DNA of 64,000 nt from Mycolicibacterium chitae. GTDB lineage: Bacteria; Actinomycetota; Actinomycetes; Mycobacteriales; Mycobacteriaceae. Shown here one piece after another: positions 16,496 through 25,260 of this stretch. The DNA lies in NCBI RefSeq assembly GCF_900637205.1, contig NZ_LR134355.1:5022001-5086000 (forward strand). Reading direction: 5' to 3'. How positions within the stretch are numbered: position 1 is the first letter of the stretch; each line of letters starts with the position of its first letter. Position numbers and translations under genes: made by a program. The notes beneath the pieces were generated by a model. It worked only from the letters and a program-made list of their open reading frames with translations, did no database searches and was not told the origin of the DNA.

Positions 16496-18152
16496 CCTCG
16501 ATCCACTGATGGATTGGGTGGCTGTGCTGGGGGTGGCTGTTGATGGTCGACTTTGGCGGTGAGCAGGTGGTATCGGCTGGTCTGCTCCAGCTTTTCCTGT
16601 GTGCTCCGGTTGGGCCTTTCGGCAGATGATCAGGTTGATGTGGGTGCAGGTGGGCTGTATCCGATGGTGTTGCGCCACAGTGTGAGCCAGTGCTGTGCCC
16701 ACGGCCAATGCTGTGGTAGGTGCAGGATCGGCCGGCGTTGGGGGCGGGCCAGTCGGGCGGGGATGGTGATGAGGCGCCGCCGCAACGTTGATCCTCGTGC
16801 GACTGCGTGGGCGCCGCCGGCCAGGATGCCGGCGGCGTGCAGCAGGTTGTGGGCGATCGCGGCGCACAGGATCCAGGCCGAGTTCGCCCCGAAGCGTCCT
16901 GAGGGCATGTGGGCCAGGGGTCCGTCGATGAGGTCGGCGAACACGGTCTCGATGATGGCGTGGCGGCGGTGGGTGATGTCGGCGGTGTCGACGGGTTCGT
17001 CGGTGTCGGTGAAGAACGGGTGATACCGCCACACCGGGAATAGTGCATCTGGGTAGCGGGCGTCTTTGACGCGGCGCACGATCAGCCGGGCGGTGACCGG
17101 ATGGTTGGTGGAACCAAAAGCGGTATAGGTGGTTTCGGCGACTTCGGCGTCAGAGATCCATGCGCCGGTGTCAGGATCGCGGACGGCGCCGGGGTATTTG
17201 ACCGGGGTCCAGGCATCGTCGGGAATCGAGGCGATTGCCGCAGCGACGGTGGTCGATTTGGTGAGCACGAGTGAGAACCGTGCGCCGGCACGGCGGCAGG
17301 CTGCCACGACGGTGCTGTTGCCGTAGGCGGAATCACCGCGGACCAGGATCTGGCCGGTGACCCCGGCGCCGCGGGCGGTCGCCACGGCCTGGGCGATCAT
17401 GCGGGCTGCGCCCTTGCCGGAGTTGGTCTTGCCTGCGCGCAGCCGTGCCCCGGTGATCACCGGGGCGGCGGTGGCGGTGCTGATCGTTGTGATCAGTGGC
17501 GAGAGGCCTTTACGCAGGATCTGTTTCCCGGCGATCTTGGTGTGTCCGTAGGAGGCGCCCTGTTTGGCGTGGCCGTAGACCGGGCGCAGCAGTGAATCGA
17601 CGTCGATGAACACCCGCTCTTCGGCGCCGGGCAACAGATCGACGCGTCGGTACAGTTCGGCCAGGTGCTCCCGCAGAACTGATTCGAGTTGTCGGGCATG
17701 GCCGAAGGTGAACTCCCGCAATAGGGTTCCGATGGTCGAGGGTGCGTACACACCGTCGAACAACGTCTTCATCCCGCCTGAGCGCACGATATCGAGGTCG
17801 TCGATACCGTCAGCGCCGGCGCACATCCCGGCGATCAGCGTCGTCAGCTTCGGCGCCGGGTTTGCCGACCCGGATTTGATTCGCGGTTCGGCGATGCGAA
17901 CCTTGTCGGCCAGCAGCCTTGACAGCCCGGTCTGGGTGGCCAGTGTCATCACCGGCACCAACCCTGCACACGACACGAGATGGGCATCATCGAAGACCGC
18001 CGACGACGCGGTGAACCTGTGGGACACTTGCACCGGAAGTGCCTTTCCGAGTTGTGCCGATAAGTGCGTAAGGAACACTCATCATCACAGTTCAGAGGGC
18101 ACTTTCCTCATTCCGACACCCCATGACCAGCCAGTTCATCGGTGGAACGAGG
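16496..18152 (-). mobile_element. IS1380-family insertion sequence, 1,657 bp
   Basis: A complete element with imperfect terminal inverted repeats starting CCTCG: 16496-16521 against the complement of 18127-18152, 21 of 26 positions identical. It is flanked by CTTAT duplications and carries one transposase gene. The length and short duplication fit IS1380-family elements. The intact ends, intact transposase and perfect target duplication argue for a recent insertion. An 8-bp duplication reading (CTTATCCT) is possible but breaks the symmetry of the inverted repeats. Confidence 0.9.
16630..18078 (-). CDS. IS1380-family DDE transposase
   Basis: A 482-residue transposase, full length for the family. 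Candidate catalytic acids are Asp in VFIDVDSLLRPVYGHAKQG, Asp in LVRGDSAYGNS and Glu in RRHAIIETVFADL. The beta-strand insertion typical of IS4-clan enzymes lies between the second Asp and the Glu. The N-terminal SAVFDDAHLVSCAGLVP block is characteristic of IS1380-type proteins in actinobacteria. No frameshift or stop is present, so it should be functional. It is transcribed in the same direction as the broken P450 gene. Confidence 0.92.
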   Translation of the reverse strand: MFLTHLSAQLGKALPVQVSHRFTASSAVFDDAHLVSCAGLVPVMTLATQTGLSRLLADKVRIAEPRIKSGSANPAPKLTTLIAGMCAGADGIDDLDIVRSGGMKTLFDGVYAPSTIGTLLREFTFGHARQLESVLREHLAELYRRVDLLPGAEERVFIDVDSLLRPVYGHAKQGASYGHTKIAGKQILRKGLSPLITTISTATAAPVITGARLRAGKTNSGKGAARMIAQAVATARGAGVTGQILVRGDSAYGNSTVVAACRRAGARFSLVLTKSTTVAAAIASIPDDAWTPVKYPGAVRDPDTGAWISDAEVAETTYTAFGSTNHPVTARLIVRRVKDARYPDALFPVWRYHPFFTDTDEPVDTADITHRRHAIIETVFADLIDGPLAHMPSGRFGANSAWILCAAIAHNLLHAAGILAGGAHAVARGSTLRRRLITIPARLARPQRRPILHLPQHWPWAQHWLTLWRNTIGYSPPAPTST

Positions 18153-18157
18153 CTTAT
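18153..18157. repeat. Target-site duplication, right copy (CTTAT)
   Basis: Right-hand copy of the 5-bp duplication next to the IS1380-family element; see 16491-16495. Confidence 0.85.
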
Positions 18158-18498
18158 CCTTGTTGATCCACGCGGTCTCCAGCGCCTCGGGCCCCATCAG
18201 GGAGACCACCCGGAAACCGACCCCGCCGGCCCACCACACCGGGCCGTAGCGCTGATAGCGATCGCGGGCGAACTGCAGCGGATCGGCCAGCGTGCTCAGG
18301 ATGTGACCGAGGACCGGGAAACCGTAGGTGCCCAGCACCGGCCGCAGCCCCGATCCCGGGGGTGGCGCGGCCAGCGGACGTTCGTGGCTGGGATAGCGCG
18401 CGGTCACCGCGGCCGCGGCGGATTGCAGTCGGTGCTTGGCCGTGGCGTTCACCGGTGGCAATAGGGCGGTCATGCTGACCTCCTGCGAGTCACGCAAT

Positions 18499-18520
18499 TC
18501 TGGTACATTTCGGTTCCAGA
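18499..18520. promoter_or_regulatory. Operator-like palindrome 1 (TetR/P450 promoter)
   Basis: TCTGGTAC-ATTTCG-GTTCCAGA has 8-bp arms with a single mismatch around a 6-nt spacer. It sits between the divergent P450 and TetR starts. A near copy lies 24 bp away. Confidence 0.65.
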
Positions 18521-18523
18521 TTG

Positions 18524-18543
18524 TTGGTACAGAACGGTGCCAG
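18524..18543. promoter_or_regulatory. Operator-like palindrome 2 (TetR/P450 promoter)
   Basis: TTGGTAC-AGAACG-GTGCCAG repeats the arms of palindrome 1 with the same 6-nt spacer. Its centre is 24 bp from the first, consistent with two repressor dimers on nearly the same helix face. Confidence 0.6.
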
Positions 18544-18547
18544 ATAG

Positions 18548-19225
18548 GTGAGACGGTTGTCAAGGAATGACGCCCCGGCGGCGCGGAGTTATCGCGGTCA
18601 GCCCGCGGCCGCGCGGCGCGCCGAACGCCGGGCTCGCCTGATCGACGCCGCGATCGACTTGATGACCGACGGCGAGTGGCGCCTGGTGACCGTCGAGAAG
18701 CTGTGCGCGGCAGCCGGTCTGAACAAGCGCTACTTCTACGAGGGCTTCACCGACCTCGACGCGGTGGCGGCCGCGTCCATCGACGACATCGCCGAGGACG
18801 TGCAAACCGCGGCGCTGGCCGCCCTGGGCGCGACCGACGAGGTCGAGGAGCAGGCGCGGAGCGCGGTCGCCGCGGTGGTGCGCACGCTGACCGAGGATCC
18901 CCGTCGGGCCCGGGTGCTGCTCGGCGGGGTCGCGGTGGGCTCGACGGCCCAGCATCGGCATCGGGCCCGGGTGATCCGCCGCCTGACGGCGGTGCTGGTG
19001 GGGCACGCGCGCACGGTGCACGATGTGCGCCTCGAATCCGATCCGCTGGCGCAGGTGGCGCCGGCGTTCATGATCGGCGGGACCGCCGACGCCGTGCTGG
19101 CCTACCTCGACGGCCGCGCGCGCGTCACCCACGACGAACTCGTGGAGAGCCTCACGACGCTGTGGCTACTCACCGGGGAGGGGGCCGTCGCCCTCGCCCG
19201 GCAACGCGCGGACGACCCGGCCTGA
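18548..19225 (+). CDS. TetR-family transcriptional regulator
   Basis: A 225-residue TetR-type repressor. The N-terminal helix-turn-helix is at about residues 40-68 (VTVEKLCAAAGLNKRYFYEGF), preceded by a basic arm rich in Arg. The helical C-terminal domain (about 75-215) would bind an effector and dimerise. It starts with GTG at 18548 and is divergent from the P450 gene across a 74-bp gap containing two matching palindromes. It therefore probably represses itself and the P450. Because the P450 is now broken, this regulator may have lost its main target. The ligand is unknown. Confidence 0.88.
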   Translation: MRRLSRNDAPAARSYRGQPAAARRAERRARLIDAAIDLMTDGEWRLVTVEKLCAAAGLNKRYFYEGFTDLDAVAAASIDDIAEDVQTAALAALGATDEVEEQARSAVAAVVRTLTEDPRRARVLLGGVAVGSTAQHRHRARVIRRLTAVLVGHARTVHDVRLESDPLAQVAPAFMIGGTADAVLAYLDGRARVTHDELVESLTTLWLLTGEGAVALARQRADDPA

Positions 19226-19231
19226 GTGGCC

Positions 19232-20770
19232 TTACCGCTGCGGCACCAACTCGTCGGCGTACTGCGCCACCAGACCCGCCTTCAGCAGCTTCCCGGACTC
19301 GGTGCGGGGCAACTGCGCGGCGAAGGAGATGGAGCGCGGGCACTTGTAGTGCGCCAGCCGGTCCCGCAGCCACGCGCCGAGCTCTGCGGCGAACTCGCCG
19401 GTGGCCGACGCCGGATCCACGGTCTGCACCACGGCTTTCACCGACTGTCCCATGGCCGGGTCGGGGATGCCGAACACCGCGGCGTCGAGCACCAGGGGGT
19501 GGCTGATCAGCAGGTCCTCGGCCTCCTGCGGATAGATGTTGACCCCACCGGAGATGATCATGTGGTGTCGGCGGTCGGTCAGATACAGATAGCCCTCGTC
19601 GTCCAGGTAACCGATGTCGCCGACGCTGACCCAGCCGTCGGCGTTGTGCGCGGCCGCGGTCTTGGCCGCGTCCCCGAGGTAGCTGAACCGGGCCGCCCCC
19701 TCAAAGAAGATCTCGCCGGGCTCCCCGGGCGGCAACTCGGCTCCGTCCTCGCCGAGAATGTGCACCCGCCCACCCAGCGGGCGACCGACCGACCCCGGGT
19801 GGGCCAGCCACTCCTCGGCCCGGATGAACGACGCCCCAACCCCTTCCGAGGAGCCGTAGAACTCGTCGACGATGGGACCCCACCACTGCATCATCTGCCG
19901 CTTGATCTCGGTGGGGCACGGCGCCGCGGCATGCACCACGCGTCGCAGGCTGGACACGTCATAGCGGTCCCGGACGGCCGGGTCGAGCTTGAGCATCCGG
20001 ACGAACATGGTCGGGACGAACTGCCCGTGGGTGACCCGATAGCGTTCGATGGCGGCGAGGGCCTGCTCGGCGTCGAAGCGTTCCAGCACCACCGCGGTGC
20101 CGCCGAGCGCCTGCACCGACATCGACCAGTACGACGGCGCGGTGTGATAGAGCGGCGCCGGGCTCAGGTACACCGCGTCGCCGTCGATGCCGGCCGCGTT
20201 GAGCAGCGGGCTGAGCATGATGCCCGCGGCCTCCGGCGAGCACTGCGGCAGCTCCCGCCGAATCCCCTTGGGCCGCCCCGTCGTTCCCGACGAGTACTGC
20301 AGCAGGTCGCCCTCGGACTCGTCGGCGATCGGCGTATCCGGGTGCCGGGCCACGCATTCCGGATAGCGCTGCCAGCCGTCGAGATCGTCGTCGGCCAACA
20401 GTCGCAGATCCGGCAGCCCGTCCGGTAGGTGCGCCGCCAACTCGGCGCACACCGCGCGCCGGGCCCGCGCGGAGACGATGCCCTTGGCCGCGCTGTTGAC
20501 CAGAATGTAGGCGACCTCGGCGGCGGTCAGGGCAGTGTTGATGGTGGTGTAGTACAGCCCGCAGCGACGGGCCGCCCACATCACCGCGTGCATGTGCTCG
20601 TTGTTCTCCATGAGCACCGCGACGGTGTCCCCCTCGCGCAGTCCCGCCGCCCGGAAGTGATGGGCCAGGCGATTGGCCCGCGCCTCGAGTTCGGCGAAGC
20701 TGATCCGGTGGCCGGCGGGATGCAGGATCACCGCCGGCCGCCCGGAATCGACCCACTGACGAATCTGCAT
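19232..20770 (-). CDS. Acyl-CoA synthetase (FadD-type)
   Basis: A 512-residue adenylate-forming acyl-CoA ligase. The P-loop-like AMP motif is YSSGTTGRPKGI. The A5-type motif is YGSSEGVG. The hinge region is [17 protein letters not shown] and the catalytic Lys is in PRTESGKLLK. It closely resembles the ligase at 36457-38016 (for example FVRMLKLD and MMQWWGP against MMDWWGP), so the two are paralogs. The ATG at 20770 follows the stop of the AveC-like gene by 22 nt, making it the last gene of the six-gene operon that begins at 26423. It should activate a carboxylate intermediate of this pathway. Confidence 0.9.
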   Translation of the reverse strand: MQIRQWVDSGRPAVILHPAGHRISFAELEARANRLAHHFRAAGLREGDTVAVLMENNEHMHAVMWAARRCGLYYTTINTALTAAEVAYILVNSAAKGIVSARARRAVCAELAAHLPDGLPDLRLLADDDLDGWQRYPECVARHPDTPIADESEGDLLQYSSGTTGRPKGIRRELPQCSPEAAGIMLSPLLNAAGIDGDAVYLSPAPLYHTAPSYWSMSVQALGGTAVVLERFDAEQALAAIERYRVTHGQFVPTMFVRMLKLDPAVRDRYDVSSLRRVVHAAAPCPTEIKRQMMQWWGPIVDEFYGSSEGVGASFIRAEEWLAHPGSVGRPLGGRVHILGEDGAELPPGEPGEIFFEGAARFSYLGDAAKTAAAHNADGWVSVGDIGYLDDEGYLYLTDRRHHMIISGGVNIYPQEAEDLLISHPLVLDAAVFGIPDPAMGQSVKAVVQTVDPASATGEFAAELGAWLRDRLAHYKCPRSISFAAQLPRTESGKLLKAGLVAQYADELVPQR

Positions 20771-20792
20771 CGCTAGCGCGTCGCTGCCTCGG

Positions 20793-21818
20793 TCACGGCT
20801 GCACCGGGCACGGCGGGTTCGGGTCGATGCCGCACATCCCGTGGTGCACGTAGCTCGGAACATCCTCGGCCGGTTGGATATTGGCGTGCTGGTTGATGAA
20901 GTTGAAGCCCAGCATGAACACCATCATGATCAGGTTGAACACCGCGGTCAGCGCCAGGATCCGGATCACCGGCAGCCAGCGCGTGGAGCGGATCTGGTCG
21001 ATGCCCTTGTCGGTGATCATCATGCCGTCGTTGTCCCGGAAGCAGTAGATGCCGATGGACAGCACCGTCACCACCCCGCCGAAGAACACCCCTTCGTACA
21101 ACGGGAATTGGTACATGGTGCCGGTGAAGATCGACCAGTCGTCGTTGACCCGCAGGTAGTGCCACGCGCCGATCCGATGGAAGAACTGCTCCAGCGTGAT
21201 GCACAGGAACGTGAACAGCGCGATCATGAACACGATCACGCCGGCCTTGTTGATCCGCGGGAACCGCTTGCGCACCGTCTCGATGAGCTTGTCGATACCC
21301 ATGATCGCCAGCGGTGTCAGGACGATGTAGCTGGCCAGGAAGTAGATGATGGGCTGCGGGTTCTCGTTGCCCTTCTCCACCCACCCCGGGATGAACTCGC
21401 CCCAGGTGCCCATGTTGAAGAAGCCGCCGTTGTAGCCGAACACGGGCCGGACCGCGTTCACGCCGACGTCCTGCCAGGCCGCCAGCAGCCAGGCGAAGAC
21501 GAACACGCCGAGCGTGGGGAACTGCCGCTCGCGGCGCATCTTTCGGATGATCCACCAGAACAGGACCACGCCGAGCACCAGACAGCCGATCTCCCAGAAC
21601 CGGATCCAGGCCATCGTCGAGCCGGGGATCTCGTCGGGTCCGTTCGGCGACGGCGCGAACCGGTCGGAGAAGACCCACCGCAGATACACATAGGTCTGGA
21701 AGATCACGAACACCGCGCCCAGGCGGGCCAGCCAGACGATCGGCGGCGCATCCTTGGCGCCGGTCCAGAGCCGGTCGAAGTTCTCCGACTCGGGTCTGGT
21801 GGTTTGTTCTGTGGTCAC
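20793..21818 (-). CDS. Spirocyclase AveC-family membrane protein
   Basis: A 341-residue polytopic membrane protein with about seven or eight helices, of the AveC-like family. The namesake works in avermectin spiroketal formation; mycobacterial members are widespread near lipid genes and have no proven role. WLLAAWQDVGVN and the polar YNGGFFNMGTWGEF segment are visible landmarks. The GTG start overlaps the stop of the LLM gene (GTGA), so expression is coupled. Embedded between an LLM oxidoreductase and a CoA ligase, it may act on a lipid or isoprenoid intermediate in the membrane. Catalysis is not established from sequence. Confidence 0.8.
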   Translation of the reverse strand: MTTEQTTRPESENFDRLWTGAKDAPPIVWLARLGAVFVIFQTYVYLRWVFSDRFAPSPNGPDEIPGSTMAWIRFWEIGCLVLGVVLFWWIIRKMRRERQFPTLGVFVFAWLLAAWQDVGVNAVRPVFGYNGGFFNMGTWGEFIPGWVEKGNENPQPIIYFLASYIVLTPLAIMGIDKLIETVRKRFPRINKAGVIVFMIALFTFLCITLEQFFHRIGAWHYLRVNDDWSIFTGTMYQFPLYEGVFFGGVVTVLSIGIYCFRDNDGMMITDKGIDQIRSTRWLPVIRILALTAVFNLIMMVFMLGFNFINQHANIQPAEDVPSYVHHGMCGIDPNPPCPVQP

Positions 21819-22825
21819 TGCACCGCTCCAATCTGTCCGAACAGTTCGGCTGTTTGTGCGCCGTAGAATCTCCGGCGCCGTGGGCTCACCAGAAACCCTG
21901 GTGGCGAGAGGAATCCGAGGTCGGGTAGCCGAGTGCGCTCGGCCAGCATCTCCCGGGCCTGCGCGCGGTCCCCGCAGACCGCCATCGCCCGCAGCATCTC
22001 GTCGCTGACGTGGCGGCCGAGGTTGCGCGGGTCCCCGCCGGTGAACTCGGCGCGGATGGCCGCCACCTGGTCCTGCCAGCCGTGCAACTCGACCAACGCG
22101 TCATAGGTCTTGACGGTCAGGTAGAAGCCGATCTGTCGCTTGGCTTCCTCGACCGCGCGCTCGGGGTTCTCGTCGTCGACGGCGGTGATCACCCAACCCC
22201 ACCGCAACAACTCGGCGCCGTCGCGGCCGGCCCGCTGCGCACCGAGGGCCAGTTGCGGGTCGACGACCTCGTCCCACCAACGGTCGGTGAACAGGCCGTG
22301 GCCCAGCACCCCGTCGGCCACCGCGCCGGCCGTGCGCAGCATGTGGATGTTGAAGGCGCCCAGCAGGATCGGCACCTCGAGGCGGCCCAGCACCGGTGCG
22401 CGCACCGCCGCGTCCAGCGAGTAGTAGTCGCCGTCGAACCGGATCCGCTGGCCGTCCTCGGCCTCGAGGAACGCACGGATGCAGGTGACGAGCTCCCGCA
22501 TCCGCGGCGCCGGGTGTGACGAGTCCACGCCGAACCAGTCCCGGTTCATCCGCGCCGTCCCGGCACCGAGCCCGAGGAAGACGCGGCCCGGTGCGATCTT
22601 GTGCAACTGGCGCATGGCGGCGGCATGCACGAACGGGGACCGCGCAAAGGCGTAGGCGATGCCCGGCCCGGAGCGGGCCACGGTGGTGGCGTGGGCCATC
22701 TCGGAGGCCGTCACATACGCGTTGGCGTCGGCGAACTCACCGGCGCAGAACGCTTCCGCGCCGGCTCGTTCGGCGTCGGCGGCCAATTCTGCGCCCGGCC
22801 ACGGCAATCCCCACCTCATCGGCAC
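21815..22825 (-). CDS. LLM-class F420-dependent oxidoreductase
   Basis: A 336-residue luciferase-like TIM-barrel protein. APGRVFLGLGAGTARMNRDW is the conserved strand-4 region, ILLGAFNIHMLRTAG is the later phosphate/cofactor strand, and RADG-like AVADGVLGHG follows. Such enzymes in mycobacteria usually use F420. GTG at 22825 and ATG at 22819 are alternative starts, 6-12 nt behind the SDR stop. It sits in the same operon as a mycofactocin-type SDR, which suggests consecutive redox steps on one substrate. Confidence 0.85.
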   Translation of the reverse strand: MPMRWGLPWPGAELAADAERAGAEAFCAGEFADANAYVTASEMAHATTVARSGPGIAYAFARSPFVHAAAMRQLHKIAPGRVFLGLGAGTARMNRDWFGVDSSHPAPRMRELVTCIRAFLEAEDGQRIRFDGDYYSLDAAVRAPVLGRLEVPILLGAFNIHMLRTAGAVADGVLGHGLFTDRWWDEVVDPQLALGAQRAGRDGAELLRWGWVITAVDDENPERAVEEAKRQIGFYLTVKTYDALVELHGWQDQVAAIRAEFTGGDPRNLGRHVSDEMLRAMAVCGDRAQAREMLAERTRLPDLGFLSPPGFLVSPRRRRFYGAQTAELFGQIGAVQ

Positions 22826-22831
22826 GCCCCG

Positions 22832-23686
22832 TCAGAACTTCAGGCTGGCGCCGGCGTCGACCTTGAGTTGCACACCGGTGACGTACCGCGACTCGTCGGA
22901 GGCCAGGTAGCAGACCGCGTTCGAGATGTCCTCGGGCTCCACGAACGGGATCGGCATGCCCTGCATCATCGGGAAGGTCAGGATGGCGTCGTCGAGGCCC
23001 GGATGTTCGAGGTCGGGCCGGAACATCTTGTACATCTGCTCGTTGTGCAGCATCGGGGTGTTGACGTTGGTCGGATGGATCACGTTCGCCCGGATCGACA
23101 GCGGGGCCAGCTGACCCGCCAACGCCATCGTGTACTTGTCGATGAATTGCTTGGCCAGGTTGTAGCCGGCACCGCCGGTGCCCTGCGGGCCCATCGCCCC
23201 GCCGGGCCCGGCCTTTTCGGCCAGCAGACCGGCCACCGAACCCACCGTGATCACCGACGCCCCGGCCGTCAGGTGCTGCAGCGCGGTGTGGACGGTGTTG
23301 ACCACGCCGAGGAAGTCGACGTCGAAGGCGTTCGCGAAGGCCCCGATCGGTTGTCCGTCGCCCAGCGGACAGATGCCGGCGTTGGCCACCACCACGTCGA
23401 GCTTGCCCAGTTCGGCGACAGCGGCGGCCAGCGCGTCCTGCAGCGCGGCCCGGTCACGGACGTCGACGGCGGCGGAAACCACGCGGTGCCCGGCCTTTTC
23501 GACCTCGCGGCAGGCCTCCTGCAGATCGTCCTCGGTGGCCAGCGGGTAGCTGTTGTGTTCGATGTCGCCGCAGATGTCGAACAGGATCACGTCCGCACCC
23601 TCCTCGGCGAGGCGCACGGCGTGGCGGCGGCCCTGCCCGCGCGCCGCGCCGGTGACCAGTACGACCTTGTCCTCAACTCGCCCCAT
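22832..23686 (-). CDS. SDR oxidoreductase, mycofactocin-coupled type
   Basis: A 284-residue classical short-chain dehydrogenase. The NAD-binding motif is TGAARGQGRRHA and the catalytic set is Ser in VGSVAGL plus GYNLAKQF (YxxxK). The insertion FDICGDIEHNSYPLATEDDL after the second strand is the mark of the mycofactocin-associated SDR subgroup, whose NAD is tightly held and re-oxidised by mycofactocin. The likely reaction is alcohol to ketone or aldehyde oxidation. It is 11 nt downstream of the FadD stop and 7 nt before the LLM gene. The mycofactocin biosynthetic genes are not in this window. Confidence 0.88.
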   Translation of the reverse strand: MGRVEDKVVLVTGAARGQGRRHAVRLAEEGADVILFDICGDIEHNSYPLATEDDLQEACREVEKAGHRVVSAAVDVRDRAALQDALAAAVAELGKLDVVVANAGICPLGDGQPIGAFANAFDVDFLGVVNTVHTALQHLTAGASVITVGSVAGLLAEKAGPGGAMGPQGTGGAGYNLAKQFIDKYTMALAGQLAPLSIRANVIHPTNVNTPMLHNEQMYKMFRPDLEHPGLDDAILTFPMMQGMPIPFVEPEDISNAVCYLASDESRYVTGVQLKVDAGASLKF

Positions 23687-23697
23687 CTGACAGATCC

Positions 23698-25260
23698 TCA
23701 CTTCGCGTTCGTTGGTTGGTTGCTTGCCTGCAATTGCGCGCGCAGCAGGTGCTTTTGCACCTTGCCGCTGGCGGTCCGGGGCAGTTCGTCGACGACGACG
23801 ATCCGCTCCGGGGTCTTCTGCCGGGCCAGTCCGCACTCGGTGAAGTGCTGGGCGGCCTCGACCAGGCCGAACCGCTGTCCGGCGTTGACGACGACGAACG
23901 CGCAGACCCGTTCCCCGTAGGTGGCGTCGGCCGCGCCCACCGCGGCCGCCTCGGCGATCGCGGGATGGCTGCTGAGGACGTCCTCGACCTCTTTCGAGGA
24001 GATGTTCTCGCCGCCGCGGACGATGATGTCCTTTTTCCGGTCGGTGATGGTCAGGTAGCCCTCGGCGTCCAGTCGGCCCACATCGCCGGTGCGGAACCAG
24101 CCGTCGACCATGGCCGCGGCGGTGTGCTCCCCGCCGGTGTACCCGACGAACTGATCGGGGCCGCGGGTCAGAATCTCACCCGCGCACCCACTTTCGACAT
24201 CGCGCCCCACATCGTCGACGATGCGCACCTCGGTGCCGGGGGTGATCCGGCCGTCGGTGTCGGCGCGCTTGTCCAGCGCGTCCTCGGGTCGGCCGGAACT
24301 CACGGTGGGGTGTTCGGAGGATCCGTAGCAGCGGAAGGCGCCCGCGCCGTGCTTGTCGGCCCGGCGGATCAGGGCGCCGGCCACCCCGGCGGCCCCGGTG
24401 GTGAACTCCCGCAGGCTGGACAGGTCCAGGCCGTCCCGTTCGGCGACGTCGAGGATGCCGCCGAGATGGATCGGCGCGCCGCCGGAGGCCGCCACGCCGT
24501 GCTGGTCGATGAGCCGCGCCGCCAACTCGGGGTTCCAGGCATCCATCGCCAACGTGGTGTTGGCCCGGCAGAACATCCGCAGGATGCCCAGCGTCCCGGC
24601 GATGTGTCCGGACGGGAACAGCGACAGCGTGGTGAGTTCCGGTCCGGCCGCGCGTATTTCGTCCATCGACCGGATCTCACCGAGCAGGCTCGCGTGCGTG
24701 TGCTGCACGCCCTTGGGCTGCGCCGTGGTGCCCGAGGTGTACACGAGCAGACATCGGTCGGCCGGGTCGACGGGCACCGGGTCCGAGCCGATGGGTGCGA
24801 CGTCGGTCAACTCGGCGTAGGACACCGTGCCCGGCAGCGGATCCCCGACCAGGATGCGCAGGTCCACTCCCCCGGCCTCGGCCACCGCGCTCAAGGTGGC
24901 GCCGGCGTCCCGGTTTCGCAGTTCGCGGGCGAGGATCAGCGCGCGCGCACCGGACTGCCGGACGATGAACGCCACCTCGGCGGGGCCGTAGATCGGCACG
25001 ATCGGCAACACCACCGCACCGCACAACCAGGTGGCGGCGTGCGCGACGAAGCACTGCCGCCAGTTCGGCAACTGCAGGGCCACCACGTCGCCGGGGCGCA
25101 CCCCGAGATCGGTCAAACCGGCCGCCATCCGGCGACTTTCGTCGAACAACTCGCCCAGGGTGGTGCGGTCGGGGTTGACGGCGCTGTGGATCTGCACGGG
25201 CGTGCGGGGGTACTGCCGCGCGGCGGCGCGGATCTCGTCGGCGACGGTGGCGGTCAACAT
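23698..25260 (-). CDS. Acyl-CoA synthetase (FadD-type)
   Basis: A 520-residue AMP-forming acid-CoA ligase. Motifs are YTSGTTAQPKGVQHTH, YGSSEHPTVS, TDRKKDIIVRGGENISSKEV and the catalytic Lys region PRTASGKVQK. It is not a close paralog of the ligases at 19232 and 36457, so a different acid is expected. The ATG at 25260 overlaps the end of the Ltp2-type aldolase gene by 7 nt, so the ligase is the second gene of the operon. The reading frame extends further upstream but that part is within the aldolase gene. Confidence 0.9.
   Translation of the reverse strand: MLTATVADEIRAAARQYPRTPVQIHSAVNPDRTTLGELFDESRRMAAGLTDLGVRPGDVVALQLPNWRQCFVAHAATWLCGAVVLPIVPIYGPAEVAFIVRQSGARALILARELRNRDAGATLSAVAEAGGVDLRILVGDPLPGTVSYAELTDVAPIGSDPVPVDPADRCLLVYTSGTTAQPKGVQHTHASLLGEIRSMDEIRAAGPELTTLSLFPSGHIAGTLGILRMFCRANTTLAMDAWNPELAARLIDQHGVAASGGAPIHLGGILDVAERDGLDLSSLREFTTGAAGVAGALIRRADKHGAGAFRCYGSSEHPTVSSGRPEDALDKRADTDGRITPGTEVRIVDDVGRDVESGCAGEILTRGPDQFVGYTGGEHTAAAMVDGWFRTGDVGRLDAEGYLTITDRKKDIIVRGGENISSKEVEDVLSSHPAIAEAAAVGAADATYGERVCAFVVVNAGQRFGLVEAAQHFTECGLARQKTPERIVVVDELPRTASGKVQKHLLRAQLQASNQPTNAK

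Larger units (their letters stand above)
15375..18473 (-). pseudogene. CYP136-like cytochrome P450, split by an IS element
   Basis: The N-terminal part (18153-18473, 107 codons, ATG at 18473 behind GGAGG) and C-terminal part (15375-16490, 372 codons with stop) are separated by the insertion at 16496-18152. Removing the element and one CTTAT copy rejoins the frame exactly (AWINKD / KAFSSTKGW), giving a 478-residue P450. Motifs are intact: proline-rich hinge PPPGSGLRPVLG, I-helix MAAHDTSA, K-helix KEILRM and haem loop FAPFGGGVHKCIG. The sequence resembles mycobacterial CYP136. As it stands the haem domain has lost its N-terminus and start, so the enzyme should be inactive. The divergent TetR gene probably controlled it. 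Confidence 0.9.

Noticed and set aside
16491-18160. 8-bp target duplication CTTATCCT for the IS element
   Set aside because: CCT belongs to the left inverted repeat (CCTCG) and matches the right end only if the duplication is CTTAT; the extra match to host CCT is coincidental.
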